Of a stretch of 24,017 bases of DNA, positions 8,792 through 15,107 are shown piece after piece. A program made the position numbers and the translations under genes. The stretch lies in NCBI GenBank assembly GCA_900542375.1, contig UQNI01000026.1, positions 1 to 24,017 of the forward strand, in the 5' to 3' direction. The notes beneath the pieces are model-generated. The model did not search any database. It saw nothing but the letters and a program-made list of their open reading frames with translations, and was not told the origin of the DNA. This DNA is from an uncultured Oscillospiraceae bacterium (GTDB lineage Bacteria; Bacillota; Clostridia; Oscillospirales; Acutalibacteraceae). How positions within the stretch are numbered: position 1 is the stretch's first letter; every line of letters begins with the position of its first letter.

Positions 8792-8815
8792 AAGTTTCCC
8801 TCAATGGGGAAACTT
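8792..8815 (-). terminator. Second hairpin terminator after the YhgE/Pip gene
   Basis: A 9-bp stem (AAGTTTCCC and its complement) with a 6-base loop is followed on the minus strand by TTTTCTGTTTTT. It lies 17 bases beyond the first terminator and would back it up. Confidence 0.6.
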
Positions 8816-8831
8816 CCTAAAAAATTCACAT

Positions 8832-8856
8832 AAAAAAAGCGCTGAATATCAGCGCC
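8832..8856 (-). terminator. Intrinsic terminator after the YhgE/Pip gene
   Basis: GCGCTGA and TCAGCGC (8839-8845, 8849-8855) form a perfect 7-bp GC-rich stem with a 3-base loop. On the minus strand seven T residues follow. It lies 18 bases after the stop codon. Confidence 0.85.
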
Positions 8857-8874
8857 TTTCTCAATATATTTATA

Positions 8875-11220
8875 TCAAACTGTCATTTCTGTTACATCTG
8901 TATCTATATCTATGTGCTCAATTTCTTTCTTCTTTTTGTCTTTTTTATTTTGATAAATAGACAATCCCAACGTCACTGCGGTAAATACAGCAAAGAAGGC
9001 AAATAAAATTCCTACATTATACCAGATAATACCGGCATCTCCACCGCTGATTACTTCTTTCAATAAATTTACGCTGTAGGTCATTGGCATGATTTTATTC
9101 AATACCTCGAAGAATGCACCCGAAGTTTCAATTGGGAAGGTACCGCCCGTTGACGTCAACTGCAATACCATAAGAGCCATAGATAGTATTTTACCTATAT
9201 CACCTAAATACATCATTAAGAATTGAATGATGGCAACAAAGGTGACGGAAGCTAAGATAACCGCACTATAGAAACCAAAGACATGATTGATTGGCAGTCC
9301 CAAGCCAAACTGACCAACAATGCCAAGCAATACCGCTTGAAGTACACCGATGCCTAAGAAAGCAAACATTCTGATTACTCTGGAATGGGAATCCACAGAC
9401 AACCGTTTCATTCTTCTGTTTGGTTCTAAGTATATGCTCATCAAAATGGATAAGCCGCCGGTCCATAATGACACTGAGATAAAGTATGGTGCAAATGCGG
9501 TTCCGTAATTAGGAACTGCCTCATATGGATCTGCCTGAACCGATACCCCATTTGCAGTGTATGTTTCCAAACCGTCTGTTGCTTTTAATTTCTCTGATGT
9601 TTCGCTAATTGCACCGTCCAATTCCTCTTTTGCAGATGCAACACCATCATCTAATTGAACTACTCCGTCTTGAGCGGAAGAAACACCGTTTGTTAATTCA
9701 GATGAGCCCTGATAAAGTTGTGAAGCTCCGCTGGAAAGTTGACCCAAAGCACTATTTAATGAGCCGACTCCCTGTTGCAGTTGTGTTAACTGACTGCTGC
9801 TGGAAGACAGAGTTGCAGTACCGTCTGCTACTTGTTTACCACCGTCATTTAGTTGTGATAACGCTGTATTCAAACTGCTGATACCGCTTTGCAGCTCACC
9901 AATTTTTCCTGTTCCGGCTGCCAACTGTTCTGCGCCCTGATTTAATTGGCTGGTACCACTTACCAATTGTGCGCCTGCAGCAGCATATTGTGATGCTGCA
10001 GAAGCACTTCCTTGGTTCATATCCTGTTGAAGCATTCCAATCAAAGCTTGCAGCTGGGCTGCTTGTTGTGCATAAGCAGGATTATCTTTGATTGCATTAT
10101 ACTGGTTCGTTAAATTCTGAATAACGGTACTGTTACCACCAATAATACCAATCATAGCTTTCAACGAATCTGCCTGTGAACCACTGGCGGATTGCAGCTG
10201 TTGTGCCAAAGTCTGAACAGTCTTTGCTCCGTCATAGCCATTTGCCATTAAAGCTTGCTGAATACCATTTGTCAGGCTTACATATTGCTGTGCACCAATT
10301 GACACTTGGCTGCTGCCTTGAGACAATGAGTTAATACCGTTTGTTAAATCAGTTAAATTAGCGGCGCCGTCATTTAAAACGGAAGCACCTTGTGCTGCTT
10401 GATTTAATCCTGCAGATAAATCGGAAGCCCCCTGATTCAACTGTTCGATGCCTTGCATTAATGTAGGTAACTGCGTTAGTGCCTGATTCAATTGTTCGGA
10501 ACCGTCTTTTGCTTGCTCTAATCCATTATCCAAAGTTTCCAAGTTGGTTGTAATGGTTTGTGAACCTTGCAGCAGAACATCCATACCGCTTCTCAAAGCG
10601 CCGGTACCGTCTCCCAATGTTGTAAATCCTTCAGAAATGGTTTCCATTTGACCCGGAACACTGTTTAACTGTTGCACCAAATTACCTGTAATTTGTTCTG
10701 TTACACTGGCACGCAATTCTTTTTGTAAGCTTTGTGCCGCACTTTTCATAATAGTGGAAGCAATGTAGTTACGCTTTTCATTTGCTGAATACGTAATGGT
10801 TGCAGGTACTTTGTCTATATCCTCTGCGGTTGCTACATTCTGTGAAAAATCTGAAGGAATATCAATGACGGCATAGTAACGGTTTTCCGTCTCTAAACCT
10901 GCTTTTGCATCAGCTTCATCTGTCATCACCCAGTCCAAATCTTTAGACTCTTCCATTTTATCAATGAGTTCTTGACCCAGGTTACGTTCCTCACCATTGA
11001 TTTGCGCGCCTTGGTCATGGTTTACAACTGCGACAGGCAGCGTATCTAATCTGCCATAAGTATCCCATACAGATGCCAAATAAATACCACTGTACATCAG
11101 CGGTATAATGGCAACTCCCAAAACGAGAGCAATACAGCTAATTAATTTTTTTCTGCCTTTGTGCTGTTCGTTTAATGGGTCTCGCAATTGTACTGGTTCT
11201 GTACTGTTACGTTTTTTCAA
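8875..11220 (-). CDS. YhgE/Pip-family membrane protein
   Basis: A 781-residue protein with the family layout. It has one N-terminal membrane helix (about 27-49) followed by the conserved extracellular start (DTYGRLDTLPVAVVNHD). A long central region (about 195-550) is built of Leu/Gly/Gln/Ser-rich heptad-like repeats such as LNQGASDLSAGL. About five or six C-terminal membrane helices (about 570-755) resemble ABC-2 permeases. Relatives include the phage receptors Pip and YueB; YueB/EsaA belong to the Firmicute type VII secretion machine, while other YhgE-like proteins have unclear roles. The start is a TTG at 11220, preceded by AGAGGAGA at a good distance; the ATG at 11224 is out of frame and quickly stopped. 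The gene has its own terminators, so it is not co-transcribed with the RHS gene downstream. Confidence 0.88.
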   Translation of the reverse strand: MKKRNSTEPVQLRDPLNEQHKGRKKLISCIALVLGVAIIPLMYSGIYLASVWDTYGRLDTLPVAVVNHDQGAQINGEERNLGQELIDKMEESKDLDWVMTDEADAKAGLETENRYYAVIDIPSDFSQNVATAEDIDKVPATITYSANEKRNYIASTIMKSAAQSLQKELRASVTEQITGNLVQQLNSVPGQMETISEGFTTLGDGTGALRSGMDVLLQGSQTITTNLETLDNGLEQAKDGSEQLNQALTQLPTLMQGIEQLNQGASDLSAGLNQAAQGASVLNDGAANLTDLTNGINSLSQGSSQVSIGAQQYVSLTNGIQQALMANGYDGAKTVQTLAQQLQSASGSQADSLKAMIGIIGGNSTVIQNLTNQYNAIKDNPAYAQQAAQLQALIGMLQQDMNQGSASAASQYAAAGAQLVSGTSQLNQGAEQLAAGTGKIGELQSGISSLNTALSQLNDGGKQVADGTATLSSSSSQLTQLQQGVGSLNSALGQLSSGASQLYQGSSELTNGVSSAQDGVVQLDDGVASAKEELDGAISETSEKLKATDGLETYTANGVSVQADPYEAVPNYGTAFAPYFISVSLWTGGLSILMSIYLEPNRRMKRLSVDSHSRVIRMFAFLGIGVLQAVLLGIVGQFGLGLPINHVFGFYSAVILASVTFVAIIQFLMMYLGDIGKILSMALMVLQLTSTGGTFPIETSGAFFEVLNKIMPMTYSVNLLKEVISGGDAGIIWYNVGILFAFFAVFTAVTLGLSIYQNKKDKKKKEIEHIDIDTDVTEMTV

Positions 11221-11287
11221 ACATGCTCTCCTCTTTTCAATATGGTAGTAACAGTTATAATAGCATTTAAGTATGATTTTGTATTTA

Positions 11288-11298
11288 GACAGTCGGTC
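11288..11298. promoter_or_regulatory. Possible TetR-type operator in the YhgE/Pip upstream region
   Basis: GACAGTCGGTC is an 11-bp dyad with one mismatched pair, about 70 bp upstream of the YhgE/Pip start. YhgE/Pip genes are often next to TetR-family regulators that bind sites of this style. No regulator gene is in the window, so the assignment is tentative. Confidence 0.3.
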
Positions 11299-11358
11299 AT
11301 TTTTGTCAGTTTTTTAGACAAAAAGAATAAAATGTATAAAAAAAGTTTAGAAAAATGC

Positions 11359-11375
11359 GAAAGCAAATTGCTTTC
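11359..11375. promoter_or_regulatory. Perfect 17-bp dyad between the divergent genes
   Basis: GAAAGCAAATTGCTTTC has 8-base arms around a central A. It lies 22 bases upstream of the -35 box of the plus-strand small gene. It could be an operator or a short hairpin; its role is unknown. Confidence 0.4.
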
Positions 11376-11397
11376 TTTGTATTATAACAGCACAATC

Positions 11398-11426
11398 TTG
11401 ATTCTGAATTTGAATCATGATAAAAT
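11398..11426 (+). promoter_or_regulatory. Promoter of the 82-residue gene
   Basis: TTGATT (11398-11403), a 17-base spacer and TAAAAT (11421-11426) form a good sigma-A-type promoter 31 bases before the start codon. An inverted repeat TGATTC-N7-GAATCA sits between the two boxes (11399-11417), a position suited to a repressor. Confidence 0.65.
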
Positions 11427-11456
11427 GGTAAAAAAAGAAATTGGGAGGAAAACAAC

Positions 11457-11705
11457 ATGGCAATTGAGCTCACAAAAAAAGACATTGCGGAACTTTCTGC
11501 AGTTGTCCAACAAAATGTAGAAGCAGAATTACAAGGAGATAAACTCCAGCGTATGCAGGCTTTCGGAAAAGAAGACGGCACCATTGATACAAACGGTGTA
11601 TTGGCCTTTGCATTATCTGAAGCGAAACTGTATGCTACTATGTTTACTACACAGTTATTAAATGCAATTTATGACGCACAACATGAACCAAATGATAAAG
11701 AATAA
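11457..11705 (+). CDS. Small protein of unknown function, 82 residues
   Basis: A short acidic, mostly helical-looking protein with no signal peptide, membrane helix or cysteine. I do not recognise a family. It is very likely real: GGGAGGA lies 7 bases before the ATG, a good promoter lies upstream, and a strong terminator lies 4 bases after the stop codon. It is a single-gene transcript divergent from the YhgE/Pip gene and directly ahead of the biotin operon. The conserved-looking N-terminal half (LTKKDIAELSAVVQQNVEAEL) is amphipathic and could form a helical dimer. It lacks the WXG motif, so it does not appear to be a type VII substrate of that class. Confidence 0.8.
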   Translation: MAIELTKKDIAELSAVVQQNVEAELQGDKLQRMQAFGKEDGTIDTNGVLAFALSEAKLYATMFTTQLLNAIYDAQHEPNDKE

Positions 11706-11708
11706 ATG

Positions 11709-11745
11709 AAGCAGCATATTAAATGAAAATATGCTGCTTTTTTAT
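11709..11745 (+). terminator. Intrinsic terminator of the 82-residue gene
   Basis: AAGCAGCATATT (11709-11720) pairs perfectly with 11728-11739 around a 7-base loop and is followed by a T run. It ends just before the BirA operator and isolates the biotin operon from upstream transcription. Confidence 0.9.
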
Positions 11746-11750
11746 AGGAA

Positions 11751-11796
11751 GAACCGATTGTCAACCTATTTTAAAAATAAGGTTGACAATCGGTTC
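11751..11796 (+). promoter_or_regulatory. BirA operator of the biotin operon
   Basis: The core TTGTCAACC (11758-11766), a 14-base AT-rich spacer and GGTTGACAA (11781-11789) match the known Firmicute BirA site. The dyad is longer than the core, with perfect 16-base arms (11751-11766 and 11781-11796). It precedes birA itself and overlaps the -35 box, so biotinyl-AMP-loaded BirA should repress the whole operon. Confidence 0.92.
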
Positions 11797-11811
11797 TTTC
11801 CTATTTATACT
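11783..11811 (+). promoter_or_regulatory. Promoter of birA-bioYBDA
   Basis: TTGACA (11783-11788), exactly 17 bases, then TATACT (11806-11811) match the sigma-A consensus at 11 of 12 bases. The -35 box lies inside the right half of the BirA operator, giving direct steric repression. The predicted transcription start is near 11818, about 20 bases before the birA ribosome binding site. Confidence 0.88.
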
Positions 11812-11850
11812 AAAAGAAATCAACAAAATTATTATGTGAGGGATAAAATC

Positions 11851-12834
11851 ATGTCATCAAAAAGCAACATACTGCAAATACTTGAGAAAAATCGCGGAAC
11901 TTATGTTTCGGGAGAAGAACTGGCACAACAGCTGCAAATTTCACGTTCAGCTATTTGGAAAGCAATCAGCGAATTAAAAAAAGAAGGATATCAAATTATT
12001 TCTGTTACCAATAAAGGTTATTGCTTATCTGATGAAACAGATGTAATTTCAGCCGAAGGTATTGGTCCATATTTAACAAACGGCAGCCAAGATATGATTC
12101 ATGTTTTTAAAACCGTTGATTCTACCAATCTTGTTGCTAAAAAAATGGCGTTGGAGCAGGCGCCTCACGGTACTGTAGTGTTGGCTGAAGAACAAACTGC
12201 AGGACGCGGAAGAATGGGACGTTCCTTTCACTCCCCTGCCGGTAGCGGAATTTATATGAGTTTTATTTTACGTCCCAACTTAACCAGTAATGATGCTGTT
12301 CTTATTACTACCGCTGCATCTGTCGCTGTAGCACGCGCCATTGAAGAAGTGACTCATATCCGTACGGGAATCAAATGGGTCAATGACGTATATATGAACG
12401 GCAAAAAAATATGCGGTATTCTGACCGAAGCATTAACAGACTTTGAAAGCGGCGGAATTGAATCAATTATTCTTGGAATCGGTATTAACTTTAGTACCGC
12501 TGTTTCTTCTTTTCCTGAAAACATTCAACAAAAAGTAGATTCACTATTCCGTGAAAAGCCCGCCGGTATCACACGCAATCAAATTGCTGCGGCAGTCATC
12601 AACCATGTACTGTGTTTATGCAATCAATTGCAAGACCGTTCTTTTATTGCGGAATACAAAGCGCGCTCCATTGTATTGGGAAAAGACATTGAAGTTATTC
12701 AAGGTACAAACTCTGAAAAAGCCACAGCAATTGATATTGATGAAAATGGCGGTCTTATGATTGAAAAACAAGACGGAACCATTACATCTCTTCACTCAGG
12801 AGAAATTAGCATTAGGGGGAACTTCGCTTCATGA
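11851..12834 (+). CDS. birA: Bifunctional biotin-protein ligase / biotin operon repressor BirA
   Basis: A 327-residue group II biotin ligase. It makes biotinyl-5'-AMP, transfers biotin to carboxylase carrier proteins, and binds the operator when loaded. The N-terminal winged helix-turn-helix (about 5-60, with SRSAIWKAISELKKEGY) precedes the catalytic domain, with the biotinyl-AMP loop GRGRMGR (118-124) and KWVND with the key lysine (K175). A short SH3-like C-terminal domain follows. I chose the ATG at 11851 because GAGGGA lies 7 bases upstream; the in-frame extension back to 11731 runs through the upstream terminator and the operator and cannot be coding. Its last four bases overlap the bioY start (ATGA). 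Confidence 0.95.
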   Translation: MSSKSNILQILEKNRGTYVSGEELAQQLQISRSAIWKAISELKKEGYQIISVTNKGYCLSDETDVISAEGIGPYLTNGSQDMIHVFKTVDSTNLVAKKMALEQAPHGTVVLAEEQTAGRGRMGRSFHSPAGSGIYMSFILRPNLTSNDAVLITTAASVAVARAIEEVTHIRTGIKWVNDVYMNGKKICGILTEALTDFESGGIESIILGIGINFSTAVSSFPENIQQKVDSLFREKPAGITRNQIAAAVINHVLCLCNQLQDRSFIAEYKARSIVLGKDIEVIQGTNSEKATAIDIDENGGLMIEKQDGTITSLHSGEISIRGNFAS

Positions 12835-13400
12835 AAGAAAAATCAAAATCTACTGTATACTCTCTTATTTTATGCGCATTGTTTGCAGCTTTAATCGCAG
12901 TGGGCGCGTTTATTAAAATTCCGGTGCCTTTCGTTCCGTTTACACTGCAGCTGTTGTTTACTACCCTTGCCGGTATTGTGCTCGGTCCAAAATACGGAGC
13001 ACTTTCTGTTGGCGTATACATACTAATTGGTCTTTGCGGTGTACCTATTTTTACGCAGGGAGGCGGTCCCGCTTATGTATTGCAGCCTACATTTGGATAT
13101 CTCATTGGATTTTTAATAGGTACATTTGTAACAGGATTGATTGTCCATAAAGTACCACGCCCAAGCATCAAACGTCTTTTGGTTGCCAACTTTTCAGGTT
13201 TATTGATTGTTTATACGCTGGGAACCATATACTACTTCTTCATTGCCATGTTTTACACCAATACTTATGCAGGCGTATGGTCTTTGTTCTTATACTGTTT
13301 CTTACTTCCCATGCCGGGAGATATTCTTACCTGTGTTGTTTGTGCCTTTATCGGAAAACGATTGGTTCCAATCCTAAAAAAGGAGAAACTATCCGCATGA
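12831..13400 (+). CDS. bioY: Biotin transporter substrate-binding membrane protein BioY
   Basis: A 189-residue membrane protein with about six helices, the usual BioY size. It shows family features such as the IPVPFVPFTLQ stretch near residue 30 and the GGPAYVLQPTFGYLIGF segment near 80. BioY is the S component of an ECF-type biotin importer and captures biotin at the membrane; the energising EcfA/EcfT proteins are not in this window and are presumably shared. The start overlaps the birA stop by four bases (ATGA) and the stop overlaps the bioB start in the same way, so the three are translationally coupled. BioY sits under BirA control, so uptake rises when biotin is scarce. Confidence 0.95.
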   Translation: MKEKSKSTVYSLILCALFAALIAVGAFIKIPVPFVPFTLQLLFTTLAGIVLGPKYGALSVGVYILIGLCGVPIFTQGGGPAYVLQPTFGYLIGFLIGTFVTGLIVHKVPRPSIKRLLVANFSGLLIVYTLGTIYYFFIAMFYTNTYAGVWSLFLYCFLLPMPGDILTCVVCAFIGKRLVPILKKEKLSA

Positions 13401-14362
13401 ATACAGTACAAACCTTAAAAGAAAAAGCGATGCAAGGTGTATCAATCACGAAAGAAGAAGCTTTATCACTGGCAGACCAACCGCTGGATGAGTTATGTCA
13501 GGCGGCAAATGAACTGAGAGAACATTTTTGTGATAATGTATTTGATTTATGTTCCATTATCAACGGAAAAAGCGGCAAGTGTTCTGAAAACTGCAAATAC
13601 TGCGCACAATCTTCCCATTTCTGTACCGCTGTGGAAGAGTATCCGCTTTTAGACAGCACTACTATTTTACAGGAAGCACAACATAATTACAAAAACGGTA
13701 TTTTAAGATTTTCCGTCGTAACCTCAGGACGTGCTCTATCTGACCAAGAAGTAGATGATATCTGTAAAACATATCGCAGGTTAAAGGATGAAAGCGGTAT
13801 CTCGTTGTGTGCATCTCACGGCTTGCTGACATATCCGCAATTTGTCAAATTAAAAGAAGCCGGTGTTACACGGTATCACAATAATTTGGAAACATCACGA
13901 AGAAATTTTCCGAATATCTGTACCACCCATACTTATGATGATAAAATTCAGGCAATCAAACATGCTTTGAAAGCCGGGCTGGAAGTATGCAGCGGCGGTA
14001 TTATGGGGTTAGGAGAAACGATGGAAGATCGTATTGATATGGTAATTGATATTCGTGAGCTTGGCATTACTTCTGTTCCTGTTAATGTTTTAAATCCGAT
14101 TCCCGGTACGCCGTTTGCAGAACTTCCAAAACTAACAGAAGATGATTTATGTCGTATTGTATCTATTTTCCGCTTTTTAATTCCAAACGGAGCCATTCGT
14201 TTAGCGGGAGGGCGCGGCAATATGTGCGATAAAGGAAAATCTGCATTTCAATCAGGTGCAAATGCAGCAATCTCCGGTGATATGCTGACAACCTCAGGTA
14301 TTACTATACAAGACGATATGAATATGTTAAAACAATTAAAGTATACGGTGAATTTTTTATGA
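13397..14362 (+). CDS. bioB: Biotin synthase BioB, variant lacking one auxiliary-cluster cysteine
   Basis: A 321-residue radical SAM enzyme that inserts sulfur into dethiobiotin. The CxxxCxxC motif for the radical SAM [4Fe-4S] cluster is C62, C66 and C69. Of the residues binding the auxiliary cluster in E. coli BioB, the equivalents of C128 and C188 are present (C138, C198), as are the arginines of the VRLSAGR region (IRLAGGR, R268 and R273). The position of E. coli C97 (in RFCMGAAW) is serine S106 here (in RFSVVTSGR). The start ATG at 13397 overlaps the bioY stop, with AGGAGA upstream at slightly long spacing; the longer frame to 13277 lies within bioY. The end overlaps bioD by four bases. 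Confidence 0.95.
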   Translation: MNTVQTLKEKAMQGVSITKEEALSLADQPLDELCQAANELREHFCDNVFDLCSIINGKSGKCSENCKYCAQSSHFCTAVEEYPLLDSTTILQEAQHNYKNGILRFSVVTSGRALSDQEVDDICKTYRRLKDESGISLCASHGLLTYPQFVKLKEAGVTRYHNNLETSRRNFPNICTTHTYDDKIQAIKHALKAGLEVCSGGIMGLGETMEDRIDMVIDIRELGITSVPVNVLNPIPGTPFAELPKLTEDDLCRIVSIFRFLIPNGAIRLAGGRGNMCDKGKSAFQSGANAAISGDMLTTSGITIQDDMNMLKQLKYTVNFL

Positions 14363-15057
14363 TACACAAGAAAAAAGGAATTTTTATAACAGCTACCGGT
14401 ACGGACGTAGGAAAAACATATGTGACTGCATTGATTTTAAAAAAGTTGAGAGAAGCGTCTGTCAATGCAGGTTACTATAAAGCGGCATTAAGTGGTGCAT
14501 ATCGTAATGCAGACAAACTGGTTCCCGGAGATGCTGCGTATGTTACCTCCATATCAGGTTTACCTGTCTCTCCTGAACAATTGGTATCTTACATCTATGA
14601 ACCTGCAGTTTCCCCACATTTGGCAGCACAACTGGAAAAACGTCCAGTTGATATGAAAAAGATTCAATCCGATTTTCATCATATAGCTACACAGTTTGAT
14701 GTTGTGGTAGCAGAAGGAAGCGGCGGAATCATTTGTCCTTTGCGTATGGATAGCTCCCCTATTATGTTGACCGATGTGATACAAACATTACATCTTCCTA
14801 TTTTAATTGTCGCTCATGCAGGATTAGGTACCATCAACAGTACTGTTTTAACCGCAGCATATGCCAAACAGCACAATATTACCGTCAACGGAATTATATT
14901 AAATCAATATGATTCTAACAATCTTATGCACCGCGATAATAAAAAACAAATAGAACACCTCACCGGAATTCCCGTTGTGGCATGTGTAAAATCGAATGAA
15001 ACAGAGCTGTCTGTCAGCGCAGAATTATTGCTCCATTTATGCAATGATATTTCTTAA
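14359..15057 (+). CDS. bioD: Dethiobiotin synthetase BioD
   Basis: A 232-residue P-loop ligase that closes the ureido ring of 7,8-diaminopelargonic acid with ATP and CO2 to give dethiobiotin. The nucleotide loop GTDVGKT is near residues 14-20, followed by the substrate-side lysine in GYYKAALSG and the EGSGG motif (EGSGGIICPL) near residue 119. The length matches the family. The ATG at 14359 overlaps the bioB stop. It supplies the substrate of BioB. Confidence 0.95.
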   Translation: MIHKKKGIFITATGTDVGKTYVTALILKKLREASVNAGYYKAALSGAYRNADKLVPGDAAYVTSISGLPVSPEQLVSYIYEPAVSPHLAAQLEKRPVDMKKIQSDFHHIATQFDVVVAEGSGGIICPLRMDSSPIMLTDVIQTLHLPILIVAHAGLGTINSTVLTAAYAKQHNITVNGIILNQYDSNNLMHRDNKKQIEHLTGIPVVACVKSNETELSVSAELLLHLCNDIS

Positions 15058-15107
15058 GTATTGTAAGTGTATGTACATGTAAAACCAAAAAGAAAGCTGT
15101 GACGATT

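Noticed and set aside
8875..11220. Repetitive central part of the YhgE/Pip gene as a tandem DNA repeat
   Set aside because: The repetition is at the protein level, from heptad-like Leu/Gly/Ser patterns normal for the family; I see no exact tandem DNA unit.
11306..11584. Minus-strand 92-codon frame across the divergent promoter region
   Set aside because: It covers the promoter and first half of the well-supported 82-residue gene on the other strand and has no ribosome binding site.
11457..11705. 82-residue protein as a WXG100 type VII substrate
   Set aside because: The size is close, but there is no WXG motif or typical C-terminal YxxxD/E signal.
11731..11850. N-terminal extension of birA to 11731
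   Set aside because: The extension would translate the upstream terminator, the BirA operator and the promoter. The start at 11851 has a strong ribosome binding site and matches BirA N-termini.
11812..11850. Biotin riboswitch or attenuator in the operon leader
   Set aside because: The leader from the predicted transcription start to birA is only about 30 bases and holds no hairpin. The BirA operator accounts for control.
13277..13396. N-terminal extension of bioB to 13277
   Set aside because: It lies inside bioY in another frame. The ATG at 13397 gives the family N-terminus and the same ATGA overlap as the neighbouring genes.
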